DNA of 64,000 nt from JAAYCI01 sp964370045 (GCA_964370045.1 CAYJGZ010000009.1:26085-90084); one strand, 5' to 3'. Positions 1 through 8,423 are shown, numbered from the stretch's first letter. Notes: generated by a model from the sequence alone, not told the origin. Numbers and translations: made by a program.

Positions 1-648
1 GGCGTGCTTATTGACACGTTGGCAGGCTCTATGCAAAAAATTACGATGATTGAGGGAAGCAGTAGCTACAATGTTGAGGACTATGGCATTGCGCTTGCCA
101 AGGGGCACGGCGCAGGGCTGAATATGCAGGAGTTTGAGCAAGAAATAGGTAAGTATAACAATATGTCGTCCGAAGAGCAGCAAAAGCTTGTCGAAAGTGG
201 CGAGTATGTACCCAGCTACATGTGGAACCAAAATGGCTGGCTGTGCAGCAAAATGGGGCTGACACCCATCTCCCAAGTGCAGCAGTGTATACCCACAACG
301 CACACCGAGGACCTGCAATCGGATACGCTTGGGATGACGGTAAAGGCGGGGCAACCCACAGGCATGAGAGCTGTTGTGACCACCGAAACAAAAGAGGGCA
401 TCACGCTGAAAACAGAGTGCGTGGGCAAGGTGTATGCACCGGATGAGTTTGATAAAAACGACTGGACGTTCCACGGCGAGCCGCAAACTACCATAAACGT
501 AGACCGTCCCGCCACGGTGGAGCTTACCTGTGCAAACCTTGTAAACCGCATACCTGCGCTTATTAACGCACAGCCCGGATATATCACCACAGACCAAATG
601 CCAAATAATATATATCCTGTGCGTCCGTTGCACGAGTATGTGAAATAG
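1..648 (+). CDS. 2,4-diaminopentanoate dehydrogenase-like protein, C-terminal part
   Basis: The reading frame is open at the left window edge, so only the last ~215 codons are seen. The C-terminal stretch with VNRIPALINAQPGYIT and a final PVRPLHEY resembles NAD(P)-dependent amine dehydrogenases of the dihydrodipicolinate-reductase fold, such as the Ord enzyme of clostridial ornithine fermentation. In that family this half supplies the substrate and dimer domain, and the Rossmann NAD domain lies upstream, outside the window. The substrate cannot be told from this half. A hairpin terminator follows, so this is the last gene of its transcript. The family call is fairly secure; the exact reaction is inferred. 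Confidence 0.6.
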   Translation, partial: GVLIDTLAGSMQKITMIEGSSSYNVEDYGIALAKGHGAGLNMQEFEQEIGKYNNMSSEEQQKLVESGEYVPSYMWNQNGWLCSKMGLTPISQVQQCIPTTHTEDLQSDTLGMTVKAGQPTGMRAVVTTETKEGITLKTECVGKVYAPDEFDKNDWTFHGEPQTTINVDRPATVELTCANLVNRIPALINAQPGYITTDQMPNNIYPVRPLHEYVK

Positions 649-661
649 CATTAGCTAAATT

Positions 662-711
662 AAGACACAAAAGAACACCCCACTTTGCGTTTGCAAGGTG
701 GGGTGTGTCTT
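662..711 (+). terminator. hairpin terminator after the dehydrogenase gene
   Basis: A 14-bp stem (ACACCCCACTTTGC at 675-688 against GCAAGGTGGGGTGT at 693-706) has flanking AAGACAC/GTGTCTT arms and a short T-containing tail. It lies 13 nt after the stop codon. The rest of the gap to 863 is AT-rich and shows no gene. Confidence 0.6.
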
Positions 712-863
712 ATATAATACTATATTGATATTATGTGGCAGAATGAACATGAAATTGTAGGGCTGATGGATATAATGGTATGTGTATATATAGTCATGTT
801 ATATAACTATACATATATATCTATATGAAATAAAAACATAATTTTATTGCAAAAAAGCAAGCT

Positions 864-1628
864 TTATTGCCAATACTGCATCATACTGTGCAACCAAGAA
901 TACACATCCATTGCATATACTGTGTGTAGGTTGTCTCTGTTTAATACCTGTGTTACCTCACCATATGCAACCGACATTCCTTTGTCCATCAACAGTGCAT
1001 GAGTACCATATGCTTTTGCAAGGCTTAGGTCGTGCACCACCGATATAACAGAACGCCCCGCTTGCTTTACCCACTTGGAAATAAGCTCAAACACCTGCTT
1101 TTGGTAGATTAGGTCAAGATGATTCGCAGGCTCGTCCAAAATGAGCAGGGGAGGATTTTGTGCGAGTAGTTGTGCTAAAAATGTGCGCTGTAGCTCACCT
1201 CCGCTCAGCGTTAGGATGGATTGCTTGCGCAATTCCGACATACCTGTCAGCTGTAGGGCATACTCTACCTGTGAGAGGTCCTCCTCTCCGGGGGCGGAAA
1301 AAATGCCGTGGGAATGTGCATAACGGCCAAGGTTTACAACCTCTTCCACCGTGAAGGAATAGCCCACGTGGTGGTTTTGAAGTAAAACGCCCATGCACAG
1401 TGCAATCTGGCTTTGGCGCATTTTGGAAACATCCTTTTGATTAAAAAAGATGTGGCCCTCGTAGTCTGTTCCTTGCGCAATAGCGTTGATTAGCGTGCTC
1501 TTGCCGGCACCGTTTGGGCCCACAATCATCAGCCACTCGCCCTCGTTTACCTCGAAATTTATGTGCTGAACAATATCTCGGTTACCGTACCGCACACCTA
1601 CATCCTGCACTTTAAGCACAGTAATCAC
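864..1628 (-). CDS. btuD: cobalamin ABC transporter ATP-binding protein
   Basis: This 254-residue ATPase powers B12 import. Walker A GPNGAGKST is at residues 37-45, followed by the LSGGE signature and the Walker B run LLILDEPANHLD. Length and order match the FecE/BtuD/FhuC subfamily. Its ATG lies inside the end of the permease gene (4-nt overlap, ATGA type), so the two are translationally coupled. The iron-siderophore and B12 versions of this family are hard to separate by sequence. The cobalamin riboswitch at the head of the operon is what points to B12 or another corrinoid as substrate. It is the last gene of the operon; no clear terminator is seen before 649. Confidence 0.85.
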   Translation of the reverse strand: MITVLKVQDVGVRYGNRDIVQHINFEVNEGEWLMIVGPNGAGKSTLINAIAQGTDYEGHIFFNQKDVSKMRQSQIALCMGVLLQNHHVGYSFTVEEVVNLGRYAHSHGIFSAPGEEDLSQVEYALQLTGMSELRKQSILTLSGGELQRTFLAQLLAQNPPLLILDEPANHLDLIYQKQVFELISKWVKQAGRSVISVVHDLSLAKAYGTHALLMDKGMSVAYGEVTQVLNRDNLHTVYAMDVYSWLHSMMQYWQ

Positions 1629-2674
1629 CGAACCTTTCTGGTTTTATAAAAGATGTAAATGAAAAGTGAAGCGCCCACAATGGACGTTACAACGCCAATA
1701 GGTAGCTCTCTTGGGTTTAGGATGGTGCGGCTGATTAAATCCGCAAGCATCAAAAATATTGCACCCGTAAACAGACTGCCGGGCAAAAGACGCTTGTGGT
1801 TTGGGCCTGTTATCATGCGGGTGATATGCGGGATGACAAGCCCAACAAAGCCGATAGAGCCGCCTATGGAGACGCAAATGCCGATAAGCGCCGCAACCAT
1901 AATGAGCACAACAAGCTTTACCCTGCGCACGTTGATGCCAACATGGCGTGCGTTTGCCTCGCCAATGGCGAAGGCATTTAGCTCACGTGAAAGAGAGAGT
2001 AAAACGACAGAACAAACAATAAGTGCGATTAAAACGGTGAGTACATTGTAATAACTGCTGCCTGCAAGCGAGCCCATTGTCCAAAAGGTGATGGATTGAA
2101 CCCTGTCTCCTGCAAAGGAGATGACGAGGCTCATAATACTGCTGGCGAACATGGAAAACACCACACCAATGAGAATAATCGTATTGGTGGAGAGAGAATA
2201 GTCTAATTTATAAGCGAGTGCCAAGATGAGCACGAGCGACAAAAACGCAAACAAAATAGCCATAAGCATAATGCCGCCGCCTGTAAGCCCCGGGATTTGT
2301 ATACCCAGTGCTATGGCGATAACTGCGCCTAAAGATGCGCCGGAGGATACGCCGAGCGTGGAGCCGTCTGCCAAAGGGTTGCGTAAAAGCCCCTGCATGG
2401 CAGCGCCACACAGCGAAAGCCCCGCACCTACCAAAGCAACGCACATCACACGAGGCATACGCACAAAAACGATGATGGACTGTGAAATTCCCTCGGGTAC
2501 AGGCAGGCCGAAAATAGTGTTCCATACAGCTGTAAATGTGTCTGCGGGCGAGATAAACACGCTGCCTACACACACACACAGCACAAAAACCCCAAGGCTT
2601 ATAAGCGCAAGTATCAGATATTGGTGGGCGGAAAAGCCCTCTTTTTTAATTCGGTTTTGCTTGTTGCTTTGCAT
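1625..2674 (-). CDS. btuC: cobalamin ABC transporter permease (FecCD family)
   Basis: This 349-residue integral membrane protein of the FecCD/BtuC family has about nine or ten hydrophobic segments. The family motifs PRVMCVALVGAGLSLCGAAMQG and GxIGFVGLVIPHITRM are both recognisable (GSIGFVGLVIPH near the C-terminal third). It forms the channel that receives B12 from the binding protein. It lies between btuF and btuD on the same strand. A 190-bp gap with a strong hairpin separates it from btuF, which could lower its expression relative to the binding protein. The ATG at 2674 gives the usual family length. Confidence 0.88.
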   Translation of the reverse strand: MQSNKQNRIKKEGFSAHQYLILALISLGVFVLCVCVGSVFISPADTFTAVWNTIFGLPVPEGISQSIIVFVRMPRVMCVALVGAGLSLCGAAMQGLLRNPLADGSTLGVSSGASLGAVIAIALGIQIPGLTGGGIMLMAILFAFLSLVLILALAYKLDYSLSTNTIILIGVVFSMFASSIMSLVISFAGDRVQSITFWTMGSLAGSSYYNVLTVLIALIVCSVVLLSLSRELNAFAIGEANARHVGINVRRVKLVVLIMVAALIGICVSIGGSIGFVGLVIPHITRMITGPNHKRLLPGSLFTGAIFLMLADLISRTILNPRELPIGVVTSIVGASLFIYIFYKTRKVR

Positions 2675-2780
2675 GAGTTAAATCCTGTTGTCATATTTTG
2701 TCGAACAAAAAGCGAAGAATGTGCAAAATATAGTAGTTGATTACAATAAAAATATGCGAATAATGCTAAAATAATAGTTT

Positions 2781-2818
2781 GGCTCATCCGTAAGGTGACG
2801 ACACCTTGCGGATGAGCC
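2781..2818 (-). terminator. strong hairpin between btuF and btuC
   Basis: A 17-bp stem (2781-2797 with 2802-2818, one G-U pair) has the 4-nt loop ACGA. On the minus strand it follows btuF and is trailed by only a weakly T-rich run, so it could be a partial terminator or an mRNA-stabilising processing hairpin. Confidence 0.45.
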
Positions 2819-2870
2819 GCCTATTTTGTCGCTTTAAGTTTCTTGTAGTGTATGTGTGACTGTTGACGTG

Positions 2871-3920
2871 TTAAGCTGCGGCACTGCTATCAGCGGCCAT
2901 GCTGCTGTCAGCGGTCATGTCGTCTGCAACACCGCCTGCACCGTAAAGAAGGTCATACATGGAGTTTGCGGCATCCACAAGGCGAGGGCCCGGGCGGGAG
3001 ATGGCGTTGCTATCCGCAGAGAATACATCACCGTTTGCAACAGCAGTGATGGCGGACCATCCGTCACGACCCATGATTTCATCGGTAGGCTCAGGACCTT
3101 CACCAAAGTACATAGCAATGGTGAAAATGTAGGTGGGGTTGCGCTCGATTACCTGCTCCTGCGATACTTCTACCCATCCGTCGAGGTCCTCAAACACGTT
3201 GGTGAGGTTCAGCATGGTGGCGATTTCGTTCATGAAAGTGTTGTTGCCTGCTGTCCAAAGGCCAAACTCCAGCGGGCTAACCTCAAAGTAAACGCTCATC
3301 TCCTCGGTGGCCTCGGGTACTTTTTCCTCGATAGCGGCAAAGCTTGCCTTCATCTCGTCAATAAGCGTGGCGGCCTCGGCATCTTTGCCCACAACAGCGC
3401 CGATAAGCTCGATTGCGGTATAGGTTCCTGCTATATCGTGTGCGTCGCTCACGATTACACGGATGCCGGCATCCTCCATCTGCTGTATCTGCTCTTCAGG
3501 CTGTGCCATCGTCGCCATAAGCACCACGTCGGGGGCAAGTTCGATGATTTGCTCAACATTTGTCTCGTAGCCGGACTGTACGCTGGTCACTTCCAGTACC
3601 TCGGCGGGGTAGTCGCAGTATTCGCCACGGCCTACCAGCGTATCGCCGGCGCCAAGTGCGTACAATATTTCAACGTCTGCTGCGGTGAGTGCTACAATTT
3701 TTTCTGCGGGGCCGTCCAGGGTGATTTCACGCCCTGTCATGTCGGTGACGGTGAGTCCCTCGGCGGCAGGTGCGGAGGATGCCTCGGATGTGGGCGCAGA
3801 GGATGCAGGTGCGCTACTTGCGGCAGGTGCAGAGGACGAGGTGTCCGAGCTGCATCCGGCAAGCAGTGTAAGGCTGAGCAGTGCGGATAGTGCAAGTGCG
3901 ATGAACTTGGTCTTCTTCAT
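2871..3920 (-). CDS. btuF: corrinoid/B12-binding lipoprotein of the ABC importer
   Basis: This 349-residue extracytoplasmic solute-binding protein begins with a lipoprotein signal (MKKTKF, a hydrophobic core, then LLAGCSS as lipobox). A Ser/Ala/Pro-rich linker (about residues 24-60) leads to the periplasmic-binding fold. That fold starts at TVTDMTGREITL and contains the family segment EKIVALTAADVEILYALG. The ATG at 3920 is chosen because it starts the signal peptide and has GAGAGG upstream; the longer upstream frame would lie before the signal. The Ala-rich C-terminus after residue ~325 is unusual. The riboswitch upstream makes B12 or a cobinamide the likely ligand. Confidence 0.85.
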   Translation of the reverse strand: MKKTKFIALALSALLSLTLLAGCSSDTSSSAPAASSAPASSAPTSEASSAPAAEGLTVTDMTGREITLDGPAEKIVALTAADVEILYALGAGDTLVGRGEYCDYPAEVLEVTSVQSGYETNVEQIIELAPDVVLMATMAQPEEQIQQMEDAGIRVIVSDAHDIAGTYTAIELIGAVVGKDAEAATLIDEMKASFAAIEEKVPEATEEMSVYFEVSPLEFGLWTAGNNTFMNEIATMLNLTNVFEDLDGWVEVSQEQVIERNPTYIFTIAMYFGEGPEPTDEIMGRDGWSAITAVANGDVFSADSNAISRPGPRLVDAANSMYDLLYGAGGVADDMTADSSMAADSSAAA

Positions 3921-4043
3921 TGTTTCCCTCTCTTTTCCTAAAACAGAATGGTTGTTTTTTGCAAATAAATAATGCTGTGTAAATGTACATGGCACAGGAG
4001 CTGTTACGTGGCGAAAAAAACACAAGACTCACGTAAACAAACA

Positions 4044-4081
4044 CAAAAAAAGACGCTCCTTAAATGGTTAAGAAGCATCTT
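4044..4081 (-). terminator. riboswitch expression-platform terminator
   Basis: On the minus strand a 14-bp stem with two G-U pairs (4068-4081 with 4050-4063, 4-nt loop) runs straight into TTTTTTGTG. It lies between the cobalamin aptamer and btuF, the right place for B12-dependent premature termination. Confidence 0.8.
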
Positions 4082-4129
4082 GGTAGCGTTTATGCACGGC
4101 AAACACAAAGACCCTCATCCCCAGGAGAA

Positions 4130-4312
4130 AATGTGTAAACAGGTTTCCCGACTTAGCTTCATCCTACTGCGACACCTTCCCGTCAAAGAAAAACAGTGGT
4201 TAATTGCCGCATCGTCTGCATCACGGTTACTGGGATAGTCCGGAATTTTCATCCGTGTTCCCTCGGCTTTGTTACAAGCCGGCACATAGTGCATATACAC
4301 AGTTTTATTCAC
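4130..4312 (-). promoter_or_regulatory. cobalamin riboswitch controlling btuFCD
   Basis: Read on the minus strand, this leader contains the conserved cobalamin-aptamer blocks in order: GCCGGCTTGTAACAAAGCC, AGGGAA, the central ACCACTG (usual form GCCACTG), GGGAAGGTG, and the 3' B12 box AGTCGGGAAACCTGT. It lies directly upstream of the terminator and of the BtuF-type lipoprotein. Bound adenosylcobalamin would be expected to favour termination and shut off uptake. The aptamer boundaries are approximate. Confidence 0.9.
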
Positions 4313-4324
4313 TTGCTTGTGTAC

Positions 4325-4353
4325 AGCATAGCATGTTTATAGTATAATTGCAA
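4325..4353 (-). promoter_or_regulatory. sigma-A promoter of the riboswitch/btuFCD transcript
   Basis: On the minus strand TTGCAA (4348-4353) and TATGCT (4325-4330) are 17 bp apart. The predicted start near 4317 matches the 5' end of the aptamer. Confidence 0.5.
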
Positions 4354-4522
4354 TGCGAGGAAAGCATGTTTTTTTGGAAACGGCGTGGCAGGACAAGCTG
4401 AACTTCACGAAAATGTGTATTGGTGATGAAAAATCGCACTGCGAATTATGTAAGTTTTTGTTTGTGCTTACGCTGATTTTGATTTGATACAGCATGTGTG
4501 AAAATGCGAAAAGGAGAGTTTT

Positions 4523-4891
4523 ATGCTCAAAAATTCCGAAGAGAAAAACAATTCACAAAAAGAGCAAATGCCGCACACCCACTCCCACGATGGACATTCC
4601 CATTCCCACGGAGGGCACAGCCATGTGCACAGCGAAGAGGAAAACCGTGCGGTGCTCAACCGCCTGTCCAGAGCCATCGGGCACATGGAGTCCATAAAGC
4701 GGATGGTGGAGGGTGGCAGGGACTGCAGCGAGGTGCTGATACAGCTGTCGGCGGTACGCTCTGCCATAAATAATGTGGGTAAAATCGTACTGCAAAATCA
4801 CATAGAGCACTGCATTGTCGAGGCAGTGCAAAACGATGACCCAAAGCAGATAGAGGAATTAAAGCGTGCCATAGACAAATTTTTGAAGTAA
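4523..4891 (+). CDS. CsoR/RcnR-family metal-sensing repressor with His-rich N-terminus
   Basis: This 122-residue protein of the DUF156 (CsoR/RcnR/FrmR) family is an all-helical tetrameric repressor that lets go of DNA on binding metal. The family core starts near residue 40 (NRLSRAIGHMESIKRMVEGGRDC). A Cys-His-Cys set is visible: Cys in GRDC, then His and Cys in NHIEHC. Unusually, residues ~18-38 are a run of HSH/GHSH repeats. A His-bearing N-terminal extension plus a Cys-His-Cys core recalls the nickel sensor InrS, and the lar genes that follow are nickel genes, so nickel is the best guess. The ATG follows AAGGAGAG. No G-tract operator was recognised. Confidence 0.8.
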   Translation: MLKNSEEKNNSQKEQMPHTHSHDGHSHSHGGHSHVHSEEENRAVLNRLSRAIGHMESIKRMVEGGRDCSEVLIQLSAVRSAINNVGKIVLQNHIEHCIVEAVQNDDPKQIEELKRAIDKFLK

Positions 4892-4972
4892 CAGCAAAGT
4901 CGAAAAACTTTCGTAAGATGTTTGTTTTTGCGAGCATCATCTGCTAAAAAAACATGGAAACGAGCGCATTAT

Positions 4973-5770
4973 ATGCAAAACAACAATACTGAAAATCCAA
5001 ATATAAATGTGCAAAGTGTACCACCCTTATTGAGGGATTTTTTCAAAAAACATCGCAAGGTGGCGCTCGCCTTTTCGGGTGGGGTGGATTCCGCCTACCT
5101 TTTGTATGCGGCAAAGGTGTGTGGGGCGGATGTATGCGCATTTTTTGCGCACACACCATTTCAGCCGAAGTTTGAGGTGAATGACGCACACCGCATGGCG
5201 AAAGAGCAGGGTGTGCCGCTATGTGTGTTGCCGATTGATGTGCTAAATGAAGAGCAAATCGCACAAAATACAGCGGAGAGGTGCTATTTTTGCAAAGTGC
5301 AAATTATGCAAAGCATAATAAAAGCCGCAGGTGAAAGGGGCTATACGGTTTTGCTGGACGGCTCCAATGCCTCGGACGATGAAAGCGAGCGGCCCGGCAT
5401 GAGAGCGCTGAAGGAGCTTTCGGTGCTCTCGCCGCTGAGGCTTGCGGGTATCACAAAACAGCAGGTGAGAGCGCTTTCAAAAAGTGCAGGGCTGTTCACG
5501 TGGGACAAGCCTGCCTACGCCTGCCTTGCCACACGCATATCCACGGGACAGCGCATAGACAAAGAGACGCTAAGCCGTGTGCAAAGCGCAGAGGCGGCGC
5601 TCATGGAAATGGGCTTTTCGGACATACGTGTGCGTGTGCGTAAAAACAGCGCAAAACTGCAACTGCCACAATCCCGGTTTGGGCTTGCGCTTCAAAAACA
5701 CAAGCAGATAGCGGAGCTACTTTTGCGATACTTTGATGAGGCGGTGCTGGATTTAACACCGAGAGGATAA
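4973..5770 (+). CDS. larE: nickel-pincer cofactor sulfurtransferase LarE
   Basis: This 265-residue PP-loop enzyme has SGGVDS at residues 35-40. LarE adenylylates the pyridinium biscarboxylate and installs the sulfurs of the nickel-pincer nucleotide. Three cysteines are placed as in the iron-sulfur type of LarE: C104 and C107 (RCYFCK) and C184 (ACLATRI). The Lactiplantibacillus enzyme has only the last one and sacrifices its sulfur. This copy may therefore carry a 4Fe-4S cluster and turn over; that is inference from the cysteine pattern. The ATG at 4973 is preferred to an upstream TTG because the conserved region starts just after it and GGAAACGAG lies upstream. larB and larC follow. Confidence 0.88.
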   Translation: MQNNNTENPNINVQSVPPLLRDFFKKHRKVALAFSGGVDSAYLLYAAKVCGADVCAFFAHTPFQPKFEVNDAHRMAKEQGVPLCVLPIDVLNEEQIAQNTAERCYFCKVQIMQSIIKAAGERGYTVLLDGSNASDDESERPGMRALKELSVLSPLRLAGITKQQVRALSKSAGLFTWDKPAYACLATRISTGQRIDKETLSRVQSAEAALMEMGFSDIRVRVRKNSAKLQLPQSRFGLALQKHKQIAELLLRYFDEAVLDLTPRG

Positions 5771-5825
5771 AGTGGTCACACACTGTGTAAGCATGTGGTA
5801 TCAAGCGAGGAATGCGGAGGAAAAA

Positions 5826-6584
5826 ATGGATAAAAATCAGATGTTGCAGATGTTGCAGGCGGTGCAGGCAGGGGAGCTTTCGCCACAGCAGGTGCTTGAA
5901 AAAATGCACGCTCAACCCTTTGAAGACCTGGGCTATGCAAAGGTAGACTACCACCGTGGCATAAGGCAGGGTGTGGGCGAGGTCATTTACGGTGCGGGAA
6001 AAACGGCAGAGCAGATTGTAGGCATACTCAAAAATATGTGCGAAAATGGGCTTAAGGATATTCTTGTCACACGCATAAACGAGGATGTAGCGCAAAAAAT
6101 ACAGGAGCAAGTACCCATGCAGTACCACGCACTGCCAAAGCTGGGCATTGTAAACAGAGATGAGCAAAAGCCGCTGATAGGCTCGGTGGTGGTGGCGGCG
6201 GCAGGCACGAGCGACCTATATGCAAGCGAGGAGGCCGCCATAACGGCGGAGCTTTTTGGCAACAAGGTGACACGCCTTTACGATGTGGGTGTGGCAGGGC
6301 TTCACCGCCTTTTGAGCAACATGGACATCCTTTGCTCCGCCCGTGTGGTGGTGGCGGTGGCCGGAATGGAAGGGGCGCTTGCAAGCGTCGTTGGGGGGCT
6401 TGTGAGCTGTCCTGTTATTGCGGTGCCCACAAGTGTCGGCTACGGCGCAAGCTTTGGCGGTGTGGCGGCGCTTTTGTCCATGCTCAACTCCTGCGCCTCG
6501 GGGGTTTCGGTGGTGAACATCGACAATGGCTTTGGTGCGGGATACCTTGCGTCCACCATTAACAAGATGGAGGGTGTAGTTTGA
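5826..6584 (+). CDS. larB: nickel-pincer cofactor carboxylase/hydrolase LarB
   Basis: This 252-residue LarB carboxylates nicotinic acid adenine dinucleotide at C5 and cleaves the phosphoanhydride, the first step of nickel-pincer nucleotide synthesis. The AIR-carboxylase-like C-terminal half is clear (VVVAAAGTSDLYASEEAA, then GMEGALASVVGGLV, then VNIDNGFGAG). C223 in NSCASG matches the position of the catalytic cysteine known for LarB. The ATG at 5826 is chosen for the GCGGAGG site ending at 5820; the frame upstream is not conserved. It lies 55 nt after larE in the same direction. Confidence 0.9.
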   Translation: MDKNQMLQMLQAVQAGELSPQQVLEKMHAQPFEDLGYAKVDYHRGIRQGVGEVIYGAGKTAEQIVGILKNMCENGLKDILVTRINEDVAQKIQEQVPMQYHALPKLGIVNRDEQKPLIGSVVVAAAGTSDLYASEEAAITAELFGNKVTRLYDVGVAGLHRLLSNMDILCSARVVVAVAGMEGALASVVGGLVSCPVIAVPTSVGYGASFGGVAALLSMLNSCASGVSVVNIDNGFGAGYLASTINKMEGVV

Positions 6585-6591
6585 GACAAGT

Positions 6592-6631
6592 TTCAAAATA
6601 ACTCGACTGAACACTCGTGTCCACACTATCC
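6592..6631. repeat. fragment of the ~160-bp TIR repeat family
   Basis: About 35 bp (CAAAATAACTCGACTGAACA, then CTCGTGTCCACACTAT) match the right end of the full copy at 31951-32114 almost exactly. Only the end of the repeat is present, directly after larB. Confidence 0.7.
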
Positions 6632-6652
6632 ATCAAATCTAAAATCAATAAT

Positions 6653-6723
6653 GCTCTTATCATTCTTTGTGCTTCGCATAATAAGAGCCGTATATTTCAT
6701 TAAATTTTGTGCCGATGCGAAGC
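6653..6723 (+). promoter_or_regulatory. possible alternating RNA hairpins upstream of larC
   Basis: GCTCTTAT (6653-6660) pairs with ATAAGAGC (6681-6688) and encloses GCTTCGCAT (6671-6679). That block is itself complementary to ATGCGAAGC (6715-6723), nine bases before the larC ribosome site. The two pairings exclude each other in part, which is the layout of a leader switch; no function is known. Confidence 0.35.
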
Positions 6724-6742
6724 GACGGAATGGAGCATTTTT

Positions 6743-8272
6743 ATGAAAACACTATATATAGAGTGCGCAATGGGTGCGGCGGGGGATATGCTGACGGCGG
6801 CCCTGCTGGAGCTTGTGCCAAACCCCGATGAGTTTATTGAGCAAATGAACTCGCTCGGGCTGAAAGGCGTGAGCGTATCACGACACAAGGCGCAAAAGTG
6901 CGGCATATGGGGCACGCAAATGCAGGTGCAGGTGAACGGCGAAGAGGAGCAAAGCGTGGACGTGTCGCCTGAGGAAAATATACACGCAGAGCATACGCAC
7001 AAACAGGCGCACTCCCATTCCCACGCACATGATGAGCACAGCCATGCACACACGCACGAGCACGCACATGAGGGGCACAGCCATCCGCACTCACATGTGG
7101 CAGAGCATATCCATCACCATGGCGATGCGCACCCCCACACGCACGAGCACGCACATGAGGGGCACAGCCATCCGCACACGCAGGGCGATGCGCAGGAGCA
7201 TCATCATGCACACGGTGAAGAGCATGGCAACTACGACATGCAGAGCGTAAAAGAAACCCTGCAAAATCTTCCGCTAAAGGAAGAAGCGAAGGCGGATGCG
7301 CTGGCGGTGTATGAGCTGATAGCACAGGCGGAGGCAAACGCACACGGCTGCTTGGTGGAGCAGGTGCATTTCCACGAGGTGGGCAGTATGGATGCGCTTG
7401 CGGACATTGTGGGAGTGGCGATTTTGATGCACATGCTAAAGCCGGACAGGGTGGTGGCATCGGCGGTGAATGTGGGCAGTGGGCAGGTGAGGTGCAGTCA
7501 TGGGGTTTTGCCTGTTCCGGCGCCTGCCACCGCATGGCTTTTGCAGGGAGTGCCCACCTACAGTGGGCCTGTCCGTGCGGAGCTGTGCACCCCTACAGGT
7601 GCGGCACTGCTTAGACATTTTGTGTCCGAGTTTGCCCTGCAACCTGTGATGAGCGTGGATAAGATAGGCTACGGCATGGGCAAAAAGGACTTTGCGGCGG
7701 CGAACTGCGTGAGGGCATTTTTGGGCGAGGAGCAGACTGACGCTTTTGGAAGCGTTGGCAGGGCGCACAGCGTGTCGGTGCCCAAAGACAGCGAATATGC
7801 CACCGAGCAAGTAGCAGAGCTTAGCTGTAACATAGACGACATGACGGGCGAAGCGCTGGGGTATGCACAGGAGGTGCTTTTTGAGAGTGGCGCACTGGAT
7901 GTTTACCTGATACCCATATATATGAAAAAAAGCAGGGGCGCACACATGCTGTGTTGCTTGTGCAAGCCCGAGGACGAGCATAAAATGGTGAGCTTAATGC
8001 TCAAGCACACCACAAGCCTTGGGGTGCGCATAGCAAGACTTGAGAGAAAATGCCTTGAGCGTAGCGTTGAGACGATGCAAACGCCACTGGGGCAGGTGCG
8101 CTTAAAGCGGGGATTTGGCGGTGGAGTGCAAAAGTGCAAAGCGGAGTATGAGGATGTGGCGGCCATTGCACGAAAAAGCGGGCTTAGCCTTGCCCAGGTG
8201 GGCAAAATTGTGTGCGAGGAGATGCTGAAAGATGAGGGGATAGGGGATACACACCCGATTGTGAAAAAATAA
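6743..8272 (+). CDS. larC: nickel insertion protein LarC, single-frame, His-rich
   Basis: This 509-residue CTP-dependent nickel insertase for the nickel-pincer nucleotide has the usual N-terminal start MKTLYIECAMGAAGDM. The middle block EVGSMDALADIVGVA and the C-terminal domain (ELSCNIDDMTGE through IPIYMKKSRG) are also clear. In some lactobacilli larC is two frames joined by programmed frameshifting; here it is one continuous frame. Between about residues 88 and 156 is a long His/Glu/Gly-rich insert, probably a nickel-holding segment, built partly from a tandem DNA duplication. The ATG at 6743 follows TGGAGC. A terminator follows. No larA is in the window. Confidence 0.9.
   Translation: MKTLYIECAMGAAGDMLTAALLELVPNPDEFIEQMNSLGLKGVSVSRHKAQKCGIWGTQMQVQVNGEEEQSVDVSPEENIHAEHTHKQAHSHSHAHDEHSHAHTHEHAHEGHSHPHSHVAEHIHHHGDAHPHTHEHAHEGHSHPHTQGDAQEHHHAHGEEHGNYDMQSVKETLQNLPLKEEAKADALAVYELIAQAEANAHGCLVEQVHFHEVGSMDALADIVGVAILMHMLKPDRVVASAVNVGSGQVRCSHGVLPVPAPATAWLLQGVPTYSGPVRAELCTPTGAALLRHFVSEFALQPVMSVDKIGYGMGKKDFAAANCVRAFLGEEQTDAFGSVGRAHSVSVPKDSEYATEQVAELSCNIDDMTGEALGYAQEVLFESGALDVYLIPIYMKKSRGAHMLCCLCKPEDEHKMVSLMLKHTTSLGVRIARLERKCLERSVETMQTPLGQVRLKRGFGGGVQKCKAEYEDVAAIARKSGLSLAQVGKIVCEEMLKDEGIGDTHPIVKK
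7049..7177 (+). repeat. 42-bp direct repeat inside the His-rich part of larC
   Basis: The same 42 bases occur at 7049-7090 and 7136-7177, 87 bp (29 codons) apart and in the same frame, each encoding THEHAHEGHSHPH. The identity at DNA level suggests recent duplication. Confidence 0.85.
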
Positions 8273-8308
8273 ATGACGCAAGTATGTGTATTATTTTGAA
8301 ATAAAAAA

Positions 8309-8358
8309 AGCAAAAAAACATCCCCCATGCAAGGTTGTGCGAGGGGATGTTTTTGCTT
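8309..8358 (+). terminator. terminator after larC
   Basis: AAACATCCCCC pairs with GAGGGGATGTTT, with outer AAAAGCAAAA/TTTTGCTTT arms. A T-run on both sides makes it usable in either direction. Confidence 0.8.
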
Positions 8359-8423
8359 TATACTTTATAAAGACACGAAACAACGCGACAAAAGTAATTT
8401 CAAAATAGGGAGTGTTTGAGAAC

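Noticed and set aside
2856..3890. 344-codon rightward frame opposite btuF
   Set aside because: It is antisense to btuF, with a Cys/Gly-rich composition caused by the Ala/Ser-rich codons of the other strand.
7002..7210. CRISPR-like spaced repeats
   Set aside because: The repeats are in frame and code the His-rich segment of LarC. There are only two long copies and no cas genes.
6743..8272. Programmed frameshift in larC as in Lactiplantibacillus
   Set aside because: The gene is one continuous frame from start to end, so no shift is needed.
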